NCBI GenBank assembly: GCA_031257945.1
Contig: JAIRNU010000018.1
Location: forward strand, 1-25,429
Source: Holosporales bacterium
GTDB lineage: Bacteria > Pseudomonadota > Alphaproteobacteria > BNTO01
Length of the DNA: 25,429 bases
Reading direction: 5' to 3'
How positions within the stretch are numbered: position 1 is the stretch's first letter; each line of letters starts with the position of its first letter. The notes under the pieces are model-generated. The model saw nothing but the letters and a program-made list of their open reading frames with translations, had not been told where the DNA came from and did no database searches. Shown in pieces: positions 8,525 to 16,342 of the stretch. The position numbers were made by a program, and so were the translations under genes.

Positions 8525-10315
8525 CTACATACACTTTATTGCCTCGCGGGATCTTGCTGACAAAGTACGCATCCGGCTCCACAAACCCTTATCAAAATTA
8601 CTAAATGGAAGCGAAACAAAGGAAACATCATCGGCAACTATATTTTCATCCATGCAAGACCAAATATCTTTCCATCTTTGCAATATCTCACCATTTGTAA
8701 CATTTTTATTAAACAAAAAGGAAGCGTGCGTTTTAAGCACATCCATTCCTATTTTCCCCAAGAAGGCATTGCGTTGCTGCATAAAAGCCTCCTCGTCAAA
8801 ATTAGTGTCTAAGAAATACATACTCAGCAGCCACTCCTTTATTTCCAACAAATCCAAATCATCAAAATTAGTGCGTAAAAGAAACTCATCAAGCTCCTGC
8901 AGTAATATAGGCACAATTAGCAATATCCCCAAAATAATTTTCTGCGCCACCACGTTGTTTCGTTTTAAATTCAAACTGTTTAAAAGTAAAGTCTTTTTCG
9001 CATTATTGCTGCTTTTCTCTTTATTTTTCCCGAATAAAAGGAAAAATTTATCAAAAAGGGCCGATTTATACGCCGCCCCGATTTCTGGGTTCCCGATACT
9101 ACTTGCAATCTTTACGATATCGTTCTTTAGAGCAATTTTGTCTTCCGGAAGAAATGGGGTTGCCGGATCATCGGTGTATTTGGCGAGCAAGTGATTCCAT
9201 ACAACGTCACAAAGGGGAATCGCTGCACTGATTTGTTTTTGCATAGACGCCTGCCCGTATTTATATATCAGTTCATCGGGATCAAGGTTTTCCGGCAAAT
9301 AGCAGAAAAAAAGAGTCTTCCCCGGGGTTAGCAGGGGAAGTGCAGAGATTGCCGCTCTGGTCGCTGCCTTTAAGCCCGCAGCATCCCCGTCGAAGCACAA
9401 GATTGGATAATTAGAATACTGCCATATCTTTGAAATGTGCTCTTCTGTGAAGGCTGTACCAAGGGCTGCTACTGTTTGGGGGAAGCCATTTTGGACCATC
9501 GTGATAACGTCGACATACCCCTCTACCACGATTAGCGGAGAAGATTTTGTATGCTGGCATGCAGAATACAAATTAAAAAGCGAACTCCTTTTTTGGAACA
9601 GCGCGGTTTCTGGGGAATTAAGATATTTAGGATTTTGGCCCGTGGAGATTGCCCTGCCACCAAATGCTATAACCCGCTCATTGGCGTCAAAAATCGGGAA
9701 AGTAATCCGGCCAGTAAACTTGTCTTTGGGGTTATTGGGGTGCCCAGAAACAACTCCAGCCTCACTCAACATTTCGTATGAAATCCCCTGTTTTTGTAAA
9801 AACGCAACGCAGGAGCCGTCGCAAAATCCGATCCTGAACTTGCTCACGGATTCACTAGAAATATTACGTTTTTGCAAATATTGGCGGGCCTTTTCTGCGC
9901 TCAGCGAAGTTTTAAGATTGCGCTGGAAGTATGCGCACGTCTTTTCCATTACATCATACAGAGTATTCCTTTTCTTTTTTTCTTCAGCAAAAACTTTGTA
10001 ATCATCGATTCTTGGCAAGGAGATTCCATACTGATTGGCTAAGAAATTAACCGCCTCAATGAACGGCATATTCCGGCGTTCCATGGTATACCCAACGGCA
10101 TCACCGTGCGCCCCGCACCCGAAACAATGGTAAAAGTTTTTACTATCGTTAACCGTAAAAGACGGTGTCCTTTCGTTATGAAAGGGGCACAGGCCGAGGT
10201 ACTCCTTGCCCTTTTTCTGAAGGATAACATCCTTTCCTATATATTCAGACAAAGTAACCTTGTTTCTGATTTGCTCGATAGTATGGTAAAAACCTGGATT
10301 AGTGGTATCTCTCAT
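8525..10315 (-). CDS. dnaG: DNA primase DnaG
   Basis: Synthesises RNA primers at the replication fork together with the DnaB helicase. The ATG at 10313-10315 is chosen because it is preceded by a G-rich ribosome binding site and overlaps the stop codon of the upstream gene (ATGA, 10312-10315), implying translational coupling. The product is 596 residues, normal for the family. The N-terminal zinc-binding domain has the CHC2 pattern (Cys43-Pro-Phe-His46, Cys64-Phe-Gly-Cys67). The RNA polymerase core follows with the TOPRIM motifs Val-Glu-Gly-Tyr-Val-Asp-Val (~residue 265) and Phe-Asp-Gly-Asp-Ala-Ala-Gly (~residue 313). The C-terminal DnaB-binding region is divergent. It lies between the amidotransferase-like gene and rpoD on the minus strand. 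Confidence 0.96.
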   Translation of the reverse strand: MRDTTNPGFYHTIEQIRNKVTLSEYIGKDVILQKKGKEYLGLCPFHNERTPSFTVNDSKNFYHCFGCGAHGDAVGYTMERRNMPFIEAVNFLANQYGISLPRIDDYKVFAEEKKKRNTLYDVMEKTCAYFQRNLKTSLSAEKARQYLQKRNISSESVSKFRIGFCDGSCVAFLQKQGISYEMLSEAGVVSGHPNNPKDKFTGRITFPIFDANERVIAFGGRAISTGQNPKYLNSPETALFQKRSSLFNLYSACQHTKSSPLIVVEGYVDVITMVQNGFPQTVAALGTAFTEEHISKIWQYSNYPILCFDGDAAGLKAATRAAISALPLLTPGKTLFFCYLPENLDPDELIYKYGQASMQKQISAAIPLCDVVWNHLLAKYTDDPATPFLPEDKIALKNDIVKIASSIGNPEIGAAYKSALFDKFFLLFGKNKEKSSNNAKKTLLLNSLNLKRNNVVAQKIILGILLIVPILLQELDEFLLRTNFDDLDLLEIKEWLLSMYFLDTNFDEEAFMQQRNAFLGKIGMDVLKTHASFLFNKNVTNGEILQRWKDIWSCMDENIVADDVSFVSLPFSNFDKGLWSRMRTLSARSREAIKCM

Positions 10316-11196
10316 GCCGCCCCCCTGGAACAATTATTACTTGACGACGCTGCAATGAACGCACTGAATATGGCGCGATCCGCCGCCGTTACAAAAAATT
10401 CGGCATTCCATTGCACACCGACGCAAAAATCAAGCTCTGTAGATTCTATGCTTTCGATGACGTTATCCGGGGATACTGCGCTCTCTTTCAATCGTTCTCC
10501 AAGTGTCTTTATGACCTGCCGGTGGTAGCTATTCGTCTCTATTACAATAGATGTTGAATCCTCTCGAAGTGGCGTTGCTCTATTACTCGCGAAATCGCCT
10601 ATATATCCACACAATTTTGTCGCTTTATTGATAATAACTTCATGATGCGGGAAAATGAGCGGCGCTTGTTGCTGGTGATTGTACGCGTCGCGCCGCTCCT
10701 CTGCGAAGTTTTGGCATAACGTTCCCCCCTGCACAACATTTATAATCTGCATGCCTGTATTAATTCCTAAAACCGGCTTGTTCATGTCGATCATTCTTTT
10801 AGAAATCGCCCACTCAAATTGTGTTTTTTTCGGCCGCGAGTTCGTTGTTTTGTGGACGTTCTCACCGTAAAACACCGGGTCTATATCAGCACTAACCCCG
10901 GCTACAAGCAATCCGTCAAGTACTCTAGAATACGTCTCGACATTCGACAAATTATAACACAGCATGAGGGGGACCCCGCCGGACAAGACTACCGCATCGC
11001 TGTACCGTCGTCCTATGGCATACCACGGATATACCGAGTACCATGAGCCGCCTGGATCCACTCTAGCATCAACCATATCGACAGTAATCCCAATAACAGG
11101 AGGCTTTTTGACATGTTGGTAAGACGGTAAGTCATAAAAACAGTACGAATATGCCTCTTTCACAGCGCAAACCAGCAAAAATACGCAACAAAACAA
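10312..11196 (-). CDS. Exported class-I glutamine amidotransferase-like (peptidase C26) protein, catalytically inactive
   Basis: The fold signature is that of gamma-glutamyl-gamma-aminobutyrate hydrolases (PuuD-like): an N-terminal Ile-Gly-Ile-Thr strand, Asp-Ile-Asp-Pro-x-x-Tyr-Gly-Glu (~104-112), the nucleophile elbow at ~143-149 followed by Met-Gln-x-Ile-Asn-Val-x-x-Gly-Gly-Thr-Leu, Asn-Ser-Tyr-His-Arg-Gln (~222-227), and Gly-Val-Gln-Trp near 260-263. Two of three catalytic residues are lost. The nucleophilic Cys of the family's Gly-Ile-Cys-Arg-Gly is Asn146 (with Thr for Arg), and the His of Trp-His-Pro-Glu is Asn264; Glu266 remains. The best start is a TTG at 11196 with GAGGGA 12 bases upstream. 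There is no in-frame ATG before the upstream stop. The first ~17 residues look like a signal peptide ending Ala-Tyr-Ser. The stop overlaps the dnaG start by 4 bases. The insertion sequence ends only 72 bases upstream of the start. Confidence 0.75.
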   Translation of the reverse strand: MFCCVFLLVCAVKEAYSYCFYDLPSYQHVKKPPVIGITVDMVDARVDPGGSWYSVYPWYAIGRRYSDAVVLSGGVPLMLCYNLSNVETYSRVLDGLLVAGVSADIDPVFYGENVHKTTNSRPKKTQFEWAISKRMIDMNKPVLGINTGMQIINVVQGGTLCQNFAEERRDAYNHQQQAPLIFPHHEVIINKATKLCGYIGDFASNRATPLREDSTSIVIETNSYHRQVIKTLGERLKESAVSPDNVIESIESTELDFCVGVQWNAEFFVTAADRAIFSAFIAASSSNNCSRGAA

Positions 11197-11223
11197 AGCT
11201 GTTGAGCTTCCCTCACGGCGCCG

Positions 11224-11229
11224 ATTTTA
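11224..11229 (-). promoter_or_regulatory. Possible -10 box for the amidotransferase-dnaG-rpoD operon
   Basis: Minus-strand TAAAAT at 11229-11224 lies about 28 bases before the TTG start. No good -35 stands 16-18 bases upstream. The insertion sequence carries an outward TTGACA at its left tip (11274-11269), but its best-spaced partner is only GGTAGA. The operon promoter is therefore unresolved and may have been disturbed by the insertion. Confidence 0.2.
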
Positions 11230-11268
11230 CAATAAAAAGGCGAGCTCTACCACTACATTGTCTAGAGG

Positions 11269-11388
11269 TGTCAACGCAATTTAGAAATGTCCTCTTTGTG
11301 CAATTTAGAAATGTCCGGTTCTGCAATTTAGAAATGTCCTCTTTTGGTTCGCGAATGGTTCCATAATCTCTACCTAGGGTGAGGATCA
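11269..11388 (+). repeat. Left terminal inverted repeat with three internal 17-base repeats
   Basis: Three copies of GCAATTTAGAAATGTCC occur at 11276-11292, 11300-11316 and 11323-11339, then a shared inner block ending at about 11388. The transposase stop codon (11370) lies within the repeat. The iterated units are probably transposase-binding sites. This end has one more copy than the right end. Confidence 0.85.
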
Positions 11389-12590
11389 ACTTCAGTCAAC
11401 TGGTCCACGTACGGGTTCAACTCTTTAGCGTCTACGACTGGTGCTCGTCGTGGCCCCTGCATGGTCGTGTACTGCAGCTTTCGCTCGCCGCAATAGACCT
11501 CGACCTCGCCATTCATGAGCTCGCACACGGTCACTGTGGCATGCCGCAACCTATAGCCGCGTCCTTCTCCGACAATTTTGTACAACACGCAATTGTGCGA
11601 AAACTCTAGGTTTTTGCTTAATTTCCGTTCTGACTGCACGCTTAATATTGCGTCAAGCTGCGCTGCATCGTGGAACGACGGCCGGTGTGCATCTGTTGAA
11701 TTTTGCGGAGGGACTGCGAATTTTTCGTTATGTTTGGCGATAAACTCTTCAAGGTAGGCGTTTCCTTCTTCTATCGACGAAATACCACGCAACCTCATCT
11801 CCTTAACTAATCGATCCTGCATCGTTTGATTTGCCCGCTCCACGCGTCCTTTAGCCTGAGACGAACGAGCGCAAATCAGCTCAATCCCTAACGTTCGCAG
11901 CGCTCTATGCAGCTGCGTGTCTGTGATAATACCATCAACGCAATCCTTCCTGTTATTTCGAAAAATACTGTGGCGGTCACTGTAGTAGCTTAGAGGTTTG
12001 CCGTACTTTTCAAGGTGTGCCCGTATGCATCTCATGTACCCAAACGTTGTCTCCGTAGGCTCAAAGCGGGCTGCGATAATTTTGCCCGTGGCATCATCGA
12101 TGAAGACAATTAAACAGCACTTTGGCGCCCGTCCTTCGAACCAATCATGGTGCGAGCCATCAATCTGCACAAGCTCGCCAAAGCGTGGGCGCCGTTCCCT
12201 TGTGTGGTGTACCTTAAGAACCTTGCGCTTCTTGCCGCGCCATAGCCCTGCCTCTATCATCCATTGGCGCAAAGTCTCACGATTTATGGATAGTTTGTCT
12301 ATCTCTTTGAGCTTCTCCGCGGCAAACGTTGGCCCAAAATCACAGTACTTCTCTCGCACCAATTGCATCACTTCCTCCTTAACAGCCATATCAAAGCCGC
12401 GATTGCCGGGCTGCGTCTTGTACGGTACGCTGCTGGGCCCCTGCTCTTTTAGGCGCCGAATTAGCCGACGAACGTGCCTGGCGCTTAAGCCCAGCTGCCG
12501 CCCCGCCTCAGCCTGCGTGAGCTTACGCTCCGTCGCCTGCCGCAAAATATATAACCTCTCCATCTCTCTCTCGTTTAGTCTTGTTTGCAC
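11370..12590 (-). CDS. Transposase of the insertion sequence (HTH plus DDE integrase core)
   Basis: 406 residues from a GTG at 12588-12590. The N-terminus has a helix-turn-helix typical of ISNCY/IS481-like enzymes (Leu-Thr-Gln-Ala-Glu-Ala-Gly-Arg-Gln-Leu-Gly-Leu-Ser, ~25-40), followed by an Arg-rich linker. The rve-type catalytic core has the three acidic residues in order: Asp in Val-Gln-Ile-Asp-Gly-Ser-His-His-Asp (~150), Asp in Tyr-Tyr-Ser-Asp-Arg-His (~210), and Glu in Gly-Arg-Val-Glu-Arg-Ala-Asn (~255). No frameshift is visible, so the enzyme is probably functional. The GTG has no clear Shine-Dalgarno; an in-frame ATG at 12563 preceded by GAGAGAG is the alternative start. Confidence 0.9.
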   Translation of the reverse strand: MQTRLNEREMERLYILRQATERKLTQAEAGRQLGLSARHVRRLIRRLKEQGPSSVPYKTQPGNRGFDMAVKEEVMQLVREKYCDFGPTFAAEKLKEIDKLSINRETLRQWMIEAGLWRGKKRKVLKVHHTRERRPRFGELVQIDGSHHDWFEGRAPKCCLIVFIDDATGKIIAARFEPTETTFGYMRCIRAHLEKYGKPLSYYSDRHSIFRNNRKDCVDGIITDTQLHRALRTLGIELICARSSQAKGRVERANQTMQDRLVKEMRLRGISSIEEGNAYLEEFIAKHNEKFAVPPQNSTDAHRPSFHDAAQLDAILSVQSERKLSKNLEFSHNCVLYKIVGEGRGYRLRHATVTVCELMNGEVEVYCGERKLQYTTMQGPRRAPVVDAKELNPYVDQLTEVDPHPR

Positions 12591-12605
12591 GGTTGCACAC
12601 CAAAA

Positions 12606-12701
12606 TGATCCTCATCCTGGTAGGCATTATGGAACCATTCGCGAACCAAAAGAGGACATTTCTAAATTGCACAAAGAGGACATTTCTAAATTGCGTTGAC
12701 A
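12606..12701 (-). repeat. Right terminal inverted repeat with two internal 17-base repeats
   Basis: The reverse complement of the left end with two copies of the 17-base unit (12654-12670 and 12678-12694) instead of three. The inner block pairs with the left end to about 12606 with a few differences. The outward TTGACA at 12696-12701 could act as a mobile -35 for the gene at 12774, but no -10 stands at the right distance. Confidence 0.85.
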
Positions 12702-12717
12702 AGATTGTCAAATTGTA

Positions 12718-12745
12718 TTGACTTTATTTCATTTTCGTGCAGAAT
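12718..12745 (+). promoter_or_regulatory. Candidate promoter for the membrane protein gene
   Basis: TTGACT (12718-12723) and CAGAAT (12740-12745) are separated by 16 bases and lie just outside the insertion sequence, 28 bases before the ATG at 12774. This is probably the native promoter and was left intact by the insertion. Confidence 0.4.
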
Positions 12746-12773
12746 AGGGCATGTCGTTTTTTATGGATGCTTT

Positions 12774-13469
12774 ATGAGTTTAAAAAAATTATTTTTGTTG
12801 GGGATTGCGTTCTGTTTCAATTGTGTTTCCTACGGGGGTGATAGACTGCACGCTGACGGAGAGCCACGCGTCGTTCAGCAACAACATGAGACGAATGTAG
12901 GTAAATTAGAAATATATGCTCTCGGACTAGCTGCATGCGTTACTGTGAGTTCATTAATGGCTTCAATTACTTGGATCGCGCAATCAGGCTGCGTGCCACT
13001 TCAAGTAGGGAGTCTTTCACTTGTCTCTGGCCTTGCCGCGGGAGCGATAGTTTACAGTGCCACGAGTACGTTCAATTATCAAAACGCTTATGCTGTGGCC
13101 GCAGCAATAGCCGGAGCGGTAGCCGCAGCGATAGCCGGATGGAAGTTTTGCAGCATGCTTGCGTCAAGTCCTGCAGTACTAGAAGAGGAGCATCATACCA
13201 ACGGCCATTTTGACTTCAACCATAACCATACCGGTAAAGAGCAGCATGGCTGTGTATTTTGCTTATGTGCATTCTTGTCTTATGCCTTTATGCGGTACAA
13301 ATCTGTATGGGCGGGATTTGCTACTTACGCGGCAATATATTGGGGTCTCTGTTATCGCTCTAAAATGCTAATTCTTAGCAAGAAAGACATAGGAATAGCT
13401 GCTGGCGTTGGTGCTGCAGTTGGTATTACGACTGGTCTTGCCCCAATGATTGCTGCAAAGTATCTGTGA
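12774..13469 (+). CDS. Polytopic membrane protein with a His-rich loop
   Basis: 231 residues, no family recognised. The ATG at 12774 is preferred over an in-frame start at 12696 inside the insertion sequence, because it gives a standard signal peptide (Met-Ser-Leu-Lys-Lys-Leu-Phe, core ending near Ser-Tyr-Gly) and has GGAT upstream. About six hydrophobic segments are visible (near residues 43-65, 70-92, 104-126, 163-178, 186-204 and 213-230). The third contains a short tandem duplication (Ala-Ala-Ala-Ile-Ala-Gly repeated, also visible as DNA repeat). Between segments three and four lies a polar loop with seven His residues (about 140-158), which may bind metal. Such proteins can be transporters or envelope proteins; nothing here decides it. 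Confidence 0.6.
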   Translation: MSLKKLFLLGIAFCFNCVSYGGDRLHADGEPRVVQQQHETNVGKLEIYALGLAACVTVSSLMASITWIAQSGCVPLQVGSLSLVSGLAAGAIVYSATSTFNYQNAYAVAAAIAGAVAAAIAGWKFCSMLASSPAVLEEEHHTNGHFDFNHNHTGKEQHGCVFCLCAFLSYAFMRYKSVWAGFATYAAIYWGLCYRSKMLILSKKDIGIAAGVGAAVGITTGLAPMIAAKYL

Positions 13470-13531
13470 TTCTCAGTCTGTGTACCAAGCATGCCGTAAA
13501 AGTTGCGAATACATCGGCTTTTGCGATGAGA

Positions 13532-13563
13532 GGGGGAGAGAAATGCTCACCTTGTTCTCCCCC
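13532..13563 (+). terminator. GC-rich stem-loop after the membrane protein gene
   Basis: GGGGGAGA (13532-13539) pairs with TCTCCCCC (13556-13563) across a 16-base loop, 62 bases after the stop codon at 13469. It is followed by C, A and scattered T rather than a T run, so it is a possible terminator only. Confidence 0.35.
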
Positions 13564-13676
13564 CAAAATAACGCAGCTTTTATCGCATAGTTGGCAAGAC
13601 ACAACACAAATTTGGCTATTGCCAAAAAGGCGTATGCTCAATAATATCGTACAAACGGAATAGGCGTGCGGTATTC

Positions 13677-15563
13677 GTGGAACCAACTGACTTGCACAAT
13701 AACTCTACTGCTAATACTAACGATAATTGTAAAGAAATCGTTATGCTGGGGAATGCCTTAAGTTACGGCATAGCAATGGGTCAGGCCCTTTTCTATAGAA
13801 TTAGTGATACTCGTGGCAAAAAAGTAGAGTCCAGTTTTTCGCAAGAAGAAGAAAAGCAAAAGATGGCCAGCGCTATTGAAAAATTGCGGAATAGTATCGG
13901 GGAATTATTATCCGAAACCGCAATTCTTCTTACCGAAGAATCACTAGAAATCTTCGATATTTACCGACTGATGGTTCAGGATGTTATATTTGAACAGGAG
14001 TTGTTGAGCCACGTCGAGCAGGGGAAAACGGCATTCGAAGCAACAGAATGCGTCGCGCAAGACTTCAAAGACAAGATGCATTCTAATAGCTTTTGGCGGA
14101 CGCGATTTTACGATATGCAATATTTGCTTCTTCAATTAAGGAAATTTATAAAGGAGGACGCACCAGGGCAAGAACCGCAGAAGCTTAATACAAAACCGCT
14201 TATTCTTGTGGCAAATTATATAAGTCCGGCGGATCTGCTTCAATATTACCGCTTCAATAAAGTTGCCGGCCTTGTTTTAAAAGATAACGGCCAGACATCG
14301 CACACAGCAATTGTAGCAAGATCCTTGTTGTTGCCAGTGCTAGGGAATATTCAAGCAAATACTTATATCCGTAACGCAAGTACGACGCTACTGATCGACG
14401 CAAATGCGAATAAACTGTATATAAATCCATCGCAGAATACTTTAGCCAGGCTTCAGCGCAAAACAGCGCTTTTGCGGCGGAGTGATGATGATTTACCTCA
14501 ACAAACCGTAACAAAGGATAACATTCATATTGACCTGTATATTAACGCAAATCTTAAAGAAGAACTGCGGATTGTGCATACCCCAGTTGTAAAGGGTGTT
14601 GGCCTTTTTCGCACGGAAATTCTGTTTATGACAACTGATGGGGTGATGGACCGCCTTGCACAGGTAAAGGAGTATAAAGACATACTCGATCAGGCAGCGG
14701 AAAAGCAGATTGTTTTTCGTACAATAGATATGACGGACGATAAAGAGGCCGCATACTTCGAAGAGCAGTTTAATAGGAAATATATCCCTGGTGTTCCTGA
14801 AGCATCGCTGAAAGACGCACTACAATACTCGAAGCATCTACCGCTAGCCACGCAGATGGGGAAGATCCTGTTTTACCGCCATTCCTTCTTGAAAACCCAG
14901 GTACAGGCCCTTTTGCAGGCCAGGATCCAAAGCAACCGCCCACACGATCCAATAAATATTATGATTCCAATGATCTCTGATACCGTTGAACTTAAGGCTT
15001 ATCAAAAAATTATAGATGCCGAGGCCAGGTACCTAAGTATGAAACACCCCTCAATCGCAAGCCAAATAAAGCTTGGCGTTATGATTGAGGTGCCGGCCAT
15101 TGTATACCAGCTTGATAAAATATGCCCACTGGTGGATTTTGTATCCATTGGCACGAATGACCTGTTTCAGTTCTTTTTTGCAGTTAATCGTTGGGATGCG
15201 TCTGTAATCGCGTCACAAGACGTTTTATCGCCGATTTTTTTGGAGTTTATGGGAAGTATCATTTCACAACTCCAGCAATTCGCAATTACAACGCATGTAT
15301 GCGGGGAAATGGCAACGAATCCGTTGACGGCTATGGTGCTGCTAGCACTTGGCATTAGGAAGCTCTCCATTTCCCCTAATGCCGTCGGGCGGATCGCAAA
15401 AATGATAAACTCGTTGCCATTGCATTCTTTGCACAATTACATGCAAACATTTAGTATCCGCCAATATGAACTTAATATTTCTACAAAAAATCAGTATAAG
15501 AACTCTACCGAAGTGCGGAATATTTTGCAAAATTTTATTAAAGACCATCACGTCGATATTTAG
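13677..15563 (+). CDS. PEP-protein phosphotransferase, enzyme I type (PtsI/PtsP-like), no GAF domain
   Basis: Enzyme I autophosphorylates from PEP on a His and passes the phosphate to HPr. The product is 628 residues from the GTG at 13677; an in-frame ATG at 13743 is possible and neither has a strong ribosome binding site. N-terminal HPr-binding helices (~25-165) are followed by the swivelling phospho-His domain with Gly-Gln-Thr-Ser-His209-Thr-Ala-Ile-Val-Ala-Arg. The PEP-binding barrel shows Gly-Leu-Phe-Arg312-Thr-Glu, Arg348-Thr-Ile-Asp-Met-Thr-Asp-Asp-Lys356, Met-Ile-Glu471-Val-Pro, Gly-Thr-Asn494-Asp495, Arg505 and catalytic Cys542-Gly-Glu-Met. Two usually invariant patches deviate: Gly-Gly-Asp-Lys reads Thr-Asp-Asp-Lys, and the Asn-Pro-x-Leu-Gly-x-Arg block is unrecognisable. 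The regulatory GAF domain of alphaproteobacterial PtsP is absent. No HPr or EIIA gene is nearby. It probably serves a regulatory (PTS-Ntr-like) phosphorelay. Confidence 0.85.
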   Translation: MEPTDLHNNSTANTNDNCKEIVMLGNALSYGIAMGQALFYRISDTRGKKVESSFSQEEEKQKMASAIEKLRNSIGELLSETAILLTEESLEIFDIYRLMVQDVIFEQELLSHVEQGKTAFEATECVAQDFKDKMHSNSFWRTRFYDMQYLLLQLRKFIKEDAPGQEPQKLNTKPLILVANYISPADLLQYYRFNKVAGLVLKDNGQTSHTAIVARSLLLPVLGNIQANTYIRNASTTLLIDANANKLYINPSQNTLARLQRKTALLRRSDDDLPQQTVTKDNIHIDLYINANLKEELRIVHTPVVKGVGLFRTEILFMTTDGVMDRLAQVKEYKDILDQAAEKQIVFRTIDMTDDKEAAYFEEQFNRKYIPGVPEASLKDALQYSKHLPLATQMGKILFYRHSFLKTQVQALLQARIQSNRPHDPINIMIPMISDTVELKAYQKIIDAEARYLSMKHPSIASQIKLGVMIEVPAIVYQLDKICPLVDFVSIGTNDLFQFFFAVNRWDASVIASQDVLSPIFLEFMGSIISQLQQFAITTHVCGEMATNPLTAMVLLALGIRKLSISPNAVGRIAKMINSLPLHSLHNYMQTFSIRQYELNISTKNQYKNSTEVRNILQNFIKDHHVDI

Positions 15564-15609
15564 TTCAACACCCCATACAGCCATGCATGTTAGGATCCTA
15601 TCGCTCAAT

Positions 15610-16191
15610 TTACCCTTTCACTACATTTCTTCGAAAATCCACTTCGTAAGAGTCGACCCCATTTAAAATCCCCTTTTGGTTAAACGACTTGCATGCTACG
15701 CTCTTCGTCTCAATTCTAATTTTCACAATAATGTAGTCTAAATATTGCTGTACTCCAGAAATAAAACAATCTCCGAAAGTATTTGTTTGTATAGGGACAG
15801 GTATTGGCAGGCCATGCAACTTTATTAAACGAGTAATTGTTACTTCATGTATTAACTCCCCACCATGCAAAAAATTTTCTAGTTTAGCGAGGTGGGCCCC
15901 GTTTAGTATTACTATAACGAGTTCAGAATGCTTAATACAAGCAGATGTAAATAGCCGATTTCCGACCTCTGTGCCTGTTTCCCTTTCAGATTCAGCGTAC
16001 CAACCGTATAGTCTTATGGGTGTTATCGATAATTTTATTCCCATAGACACGGTCCACTCGTATGAGCGTACACAGTCCTCCCCACCCTCTCGGCGTCGTA
16101 GTGTAGATGGAATTACCGCAATCTTTAAACTATCTAGCCCTGGCACCTCGAGAATATCGTAATCTTGATCCGAATTGAATGACGACTCCAT
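15610..16191 (-). CDS. Hypothetical protein, beta-rich
   Basis: 193 residues from an ATG at 16191 with no visible Shine-Dalgarno. No signal peptide or membrane segment. The sequence alternates short hydrophobic strands with polar turns. The segment Ile-His-Glu-Val-Thr-Ile-Thr-Arg-Leu (~115-123), and Tyr-Leu-Asp-Tyr-Ile-Ile-Val (~147-153) further on, with a final Tyr-Glu-Val-Asp-Phe strand, loosely recall Hcp-type tube proteins of secretion systems. The similarity is weak and no other secretion gene is nearby. It converges with the enzyme I gene, 46 bases apart. Confidence 0.45.
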   Translation of the reverse strand: MESSFNSDQDYDILEVPGLDSLKIAVIPSTLRRREGGEDCVRSYEWTVSMGIKLSITPIRLYGWYAESERETGTEVGNRLFTSACIKHSELVIVILNGAHLAKLENFLHGGELIHEVTITRLIKLHGLPIPVPIQTNTFGDCFISGVQQYLDYIIVKIRIETKSVACKSFNQKGILNGVDSYEVDFRRNVVKG

Positions 16192-16342
16192 ATAAAAAAT
16201 AAAAACATCATAAGTATATGTACAGATAATGCATAATATTGGTTAAAAAAACGTTAGGGGCGTCGGATGCTCTGGCAAATATATCGACGAACGTACCAAA
16301 ATGAGTGGCTTCGAGGTCTTCTGTATCATAGTGTCAGGTCCA

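Larger units (their letters stand above)
11269..12701 (-). mobile_element. Complete insertion sequence, ISNCY/IS1202-like, about 1,433 bp
   Basis: The element is bounded by long terminal inverted repeats whose outermost bases read TGTCAACGCAATTTAG inward from both ends. It carries one full-length transposase gene on the minus strand. The tips read TTGACA outward on both sides. I found no convincing target-site duplication: the flanks (Thr-free AT-mixed sequence TCTAGAGG on the left, AGATTGTC on the right) do not match at 5-9 or 27 bases. The element sits between the divergent amidotransferase-dnaG-rpoD operon and the membrane protein gene at 12774. Intact ends and an unbroken transposase suggest recent activity. 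Family placement rests on the transposase type and repeated ends, not on a database match. Confidence 0.85.

Noticed and set aside
11242..12728. Target-site duplication of the insertion sequence, including the ATTGTC present on both sides (11257-11262 and 12704-12709).
   Set aside because: The two ATTGTC copies stand at different distances from the IS tips (6 and 2 bases), and no equal-length direct repeat of 5-9 or 27 bases abuts both ends.
12696..12773. An upstream start for the membrane protein at 12696, inside the insertion sequence.
   Set aside because: It would add a tail encoded by the IS end in front of a perfectly normal signal peptide, and the native promoter lies downstream of it.
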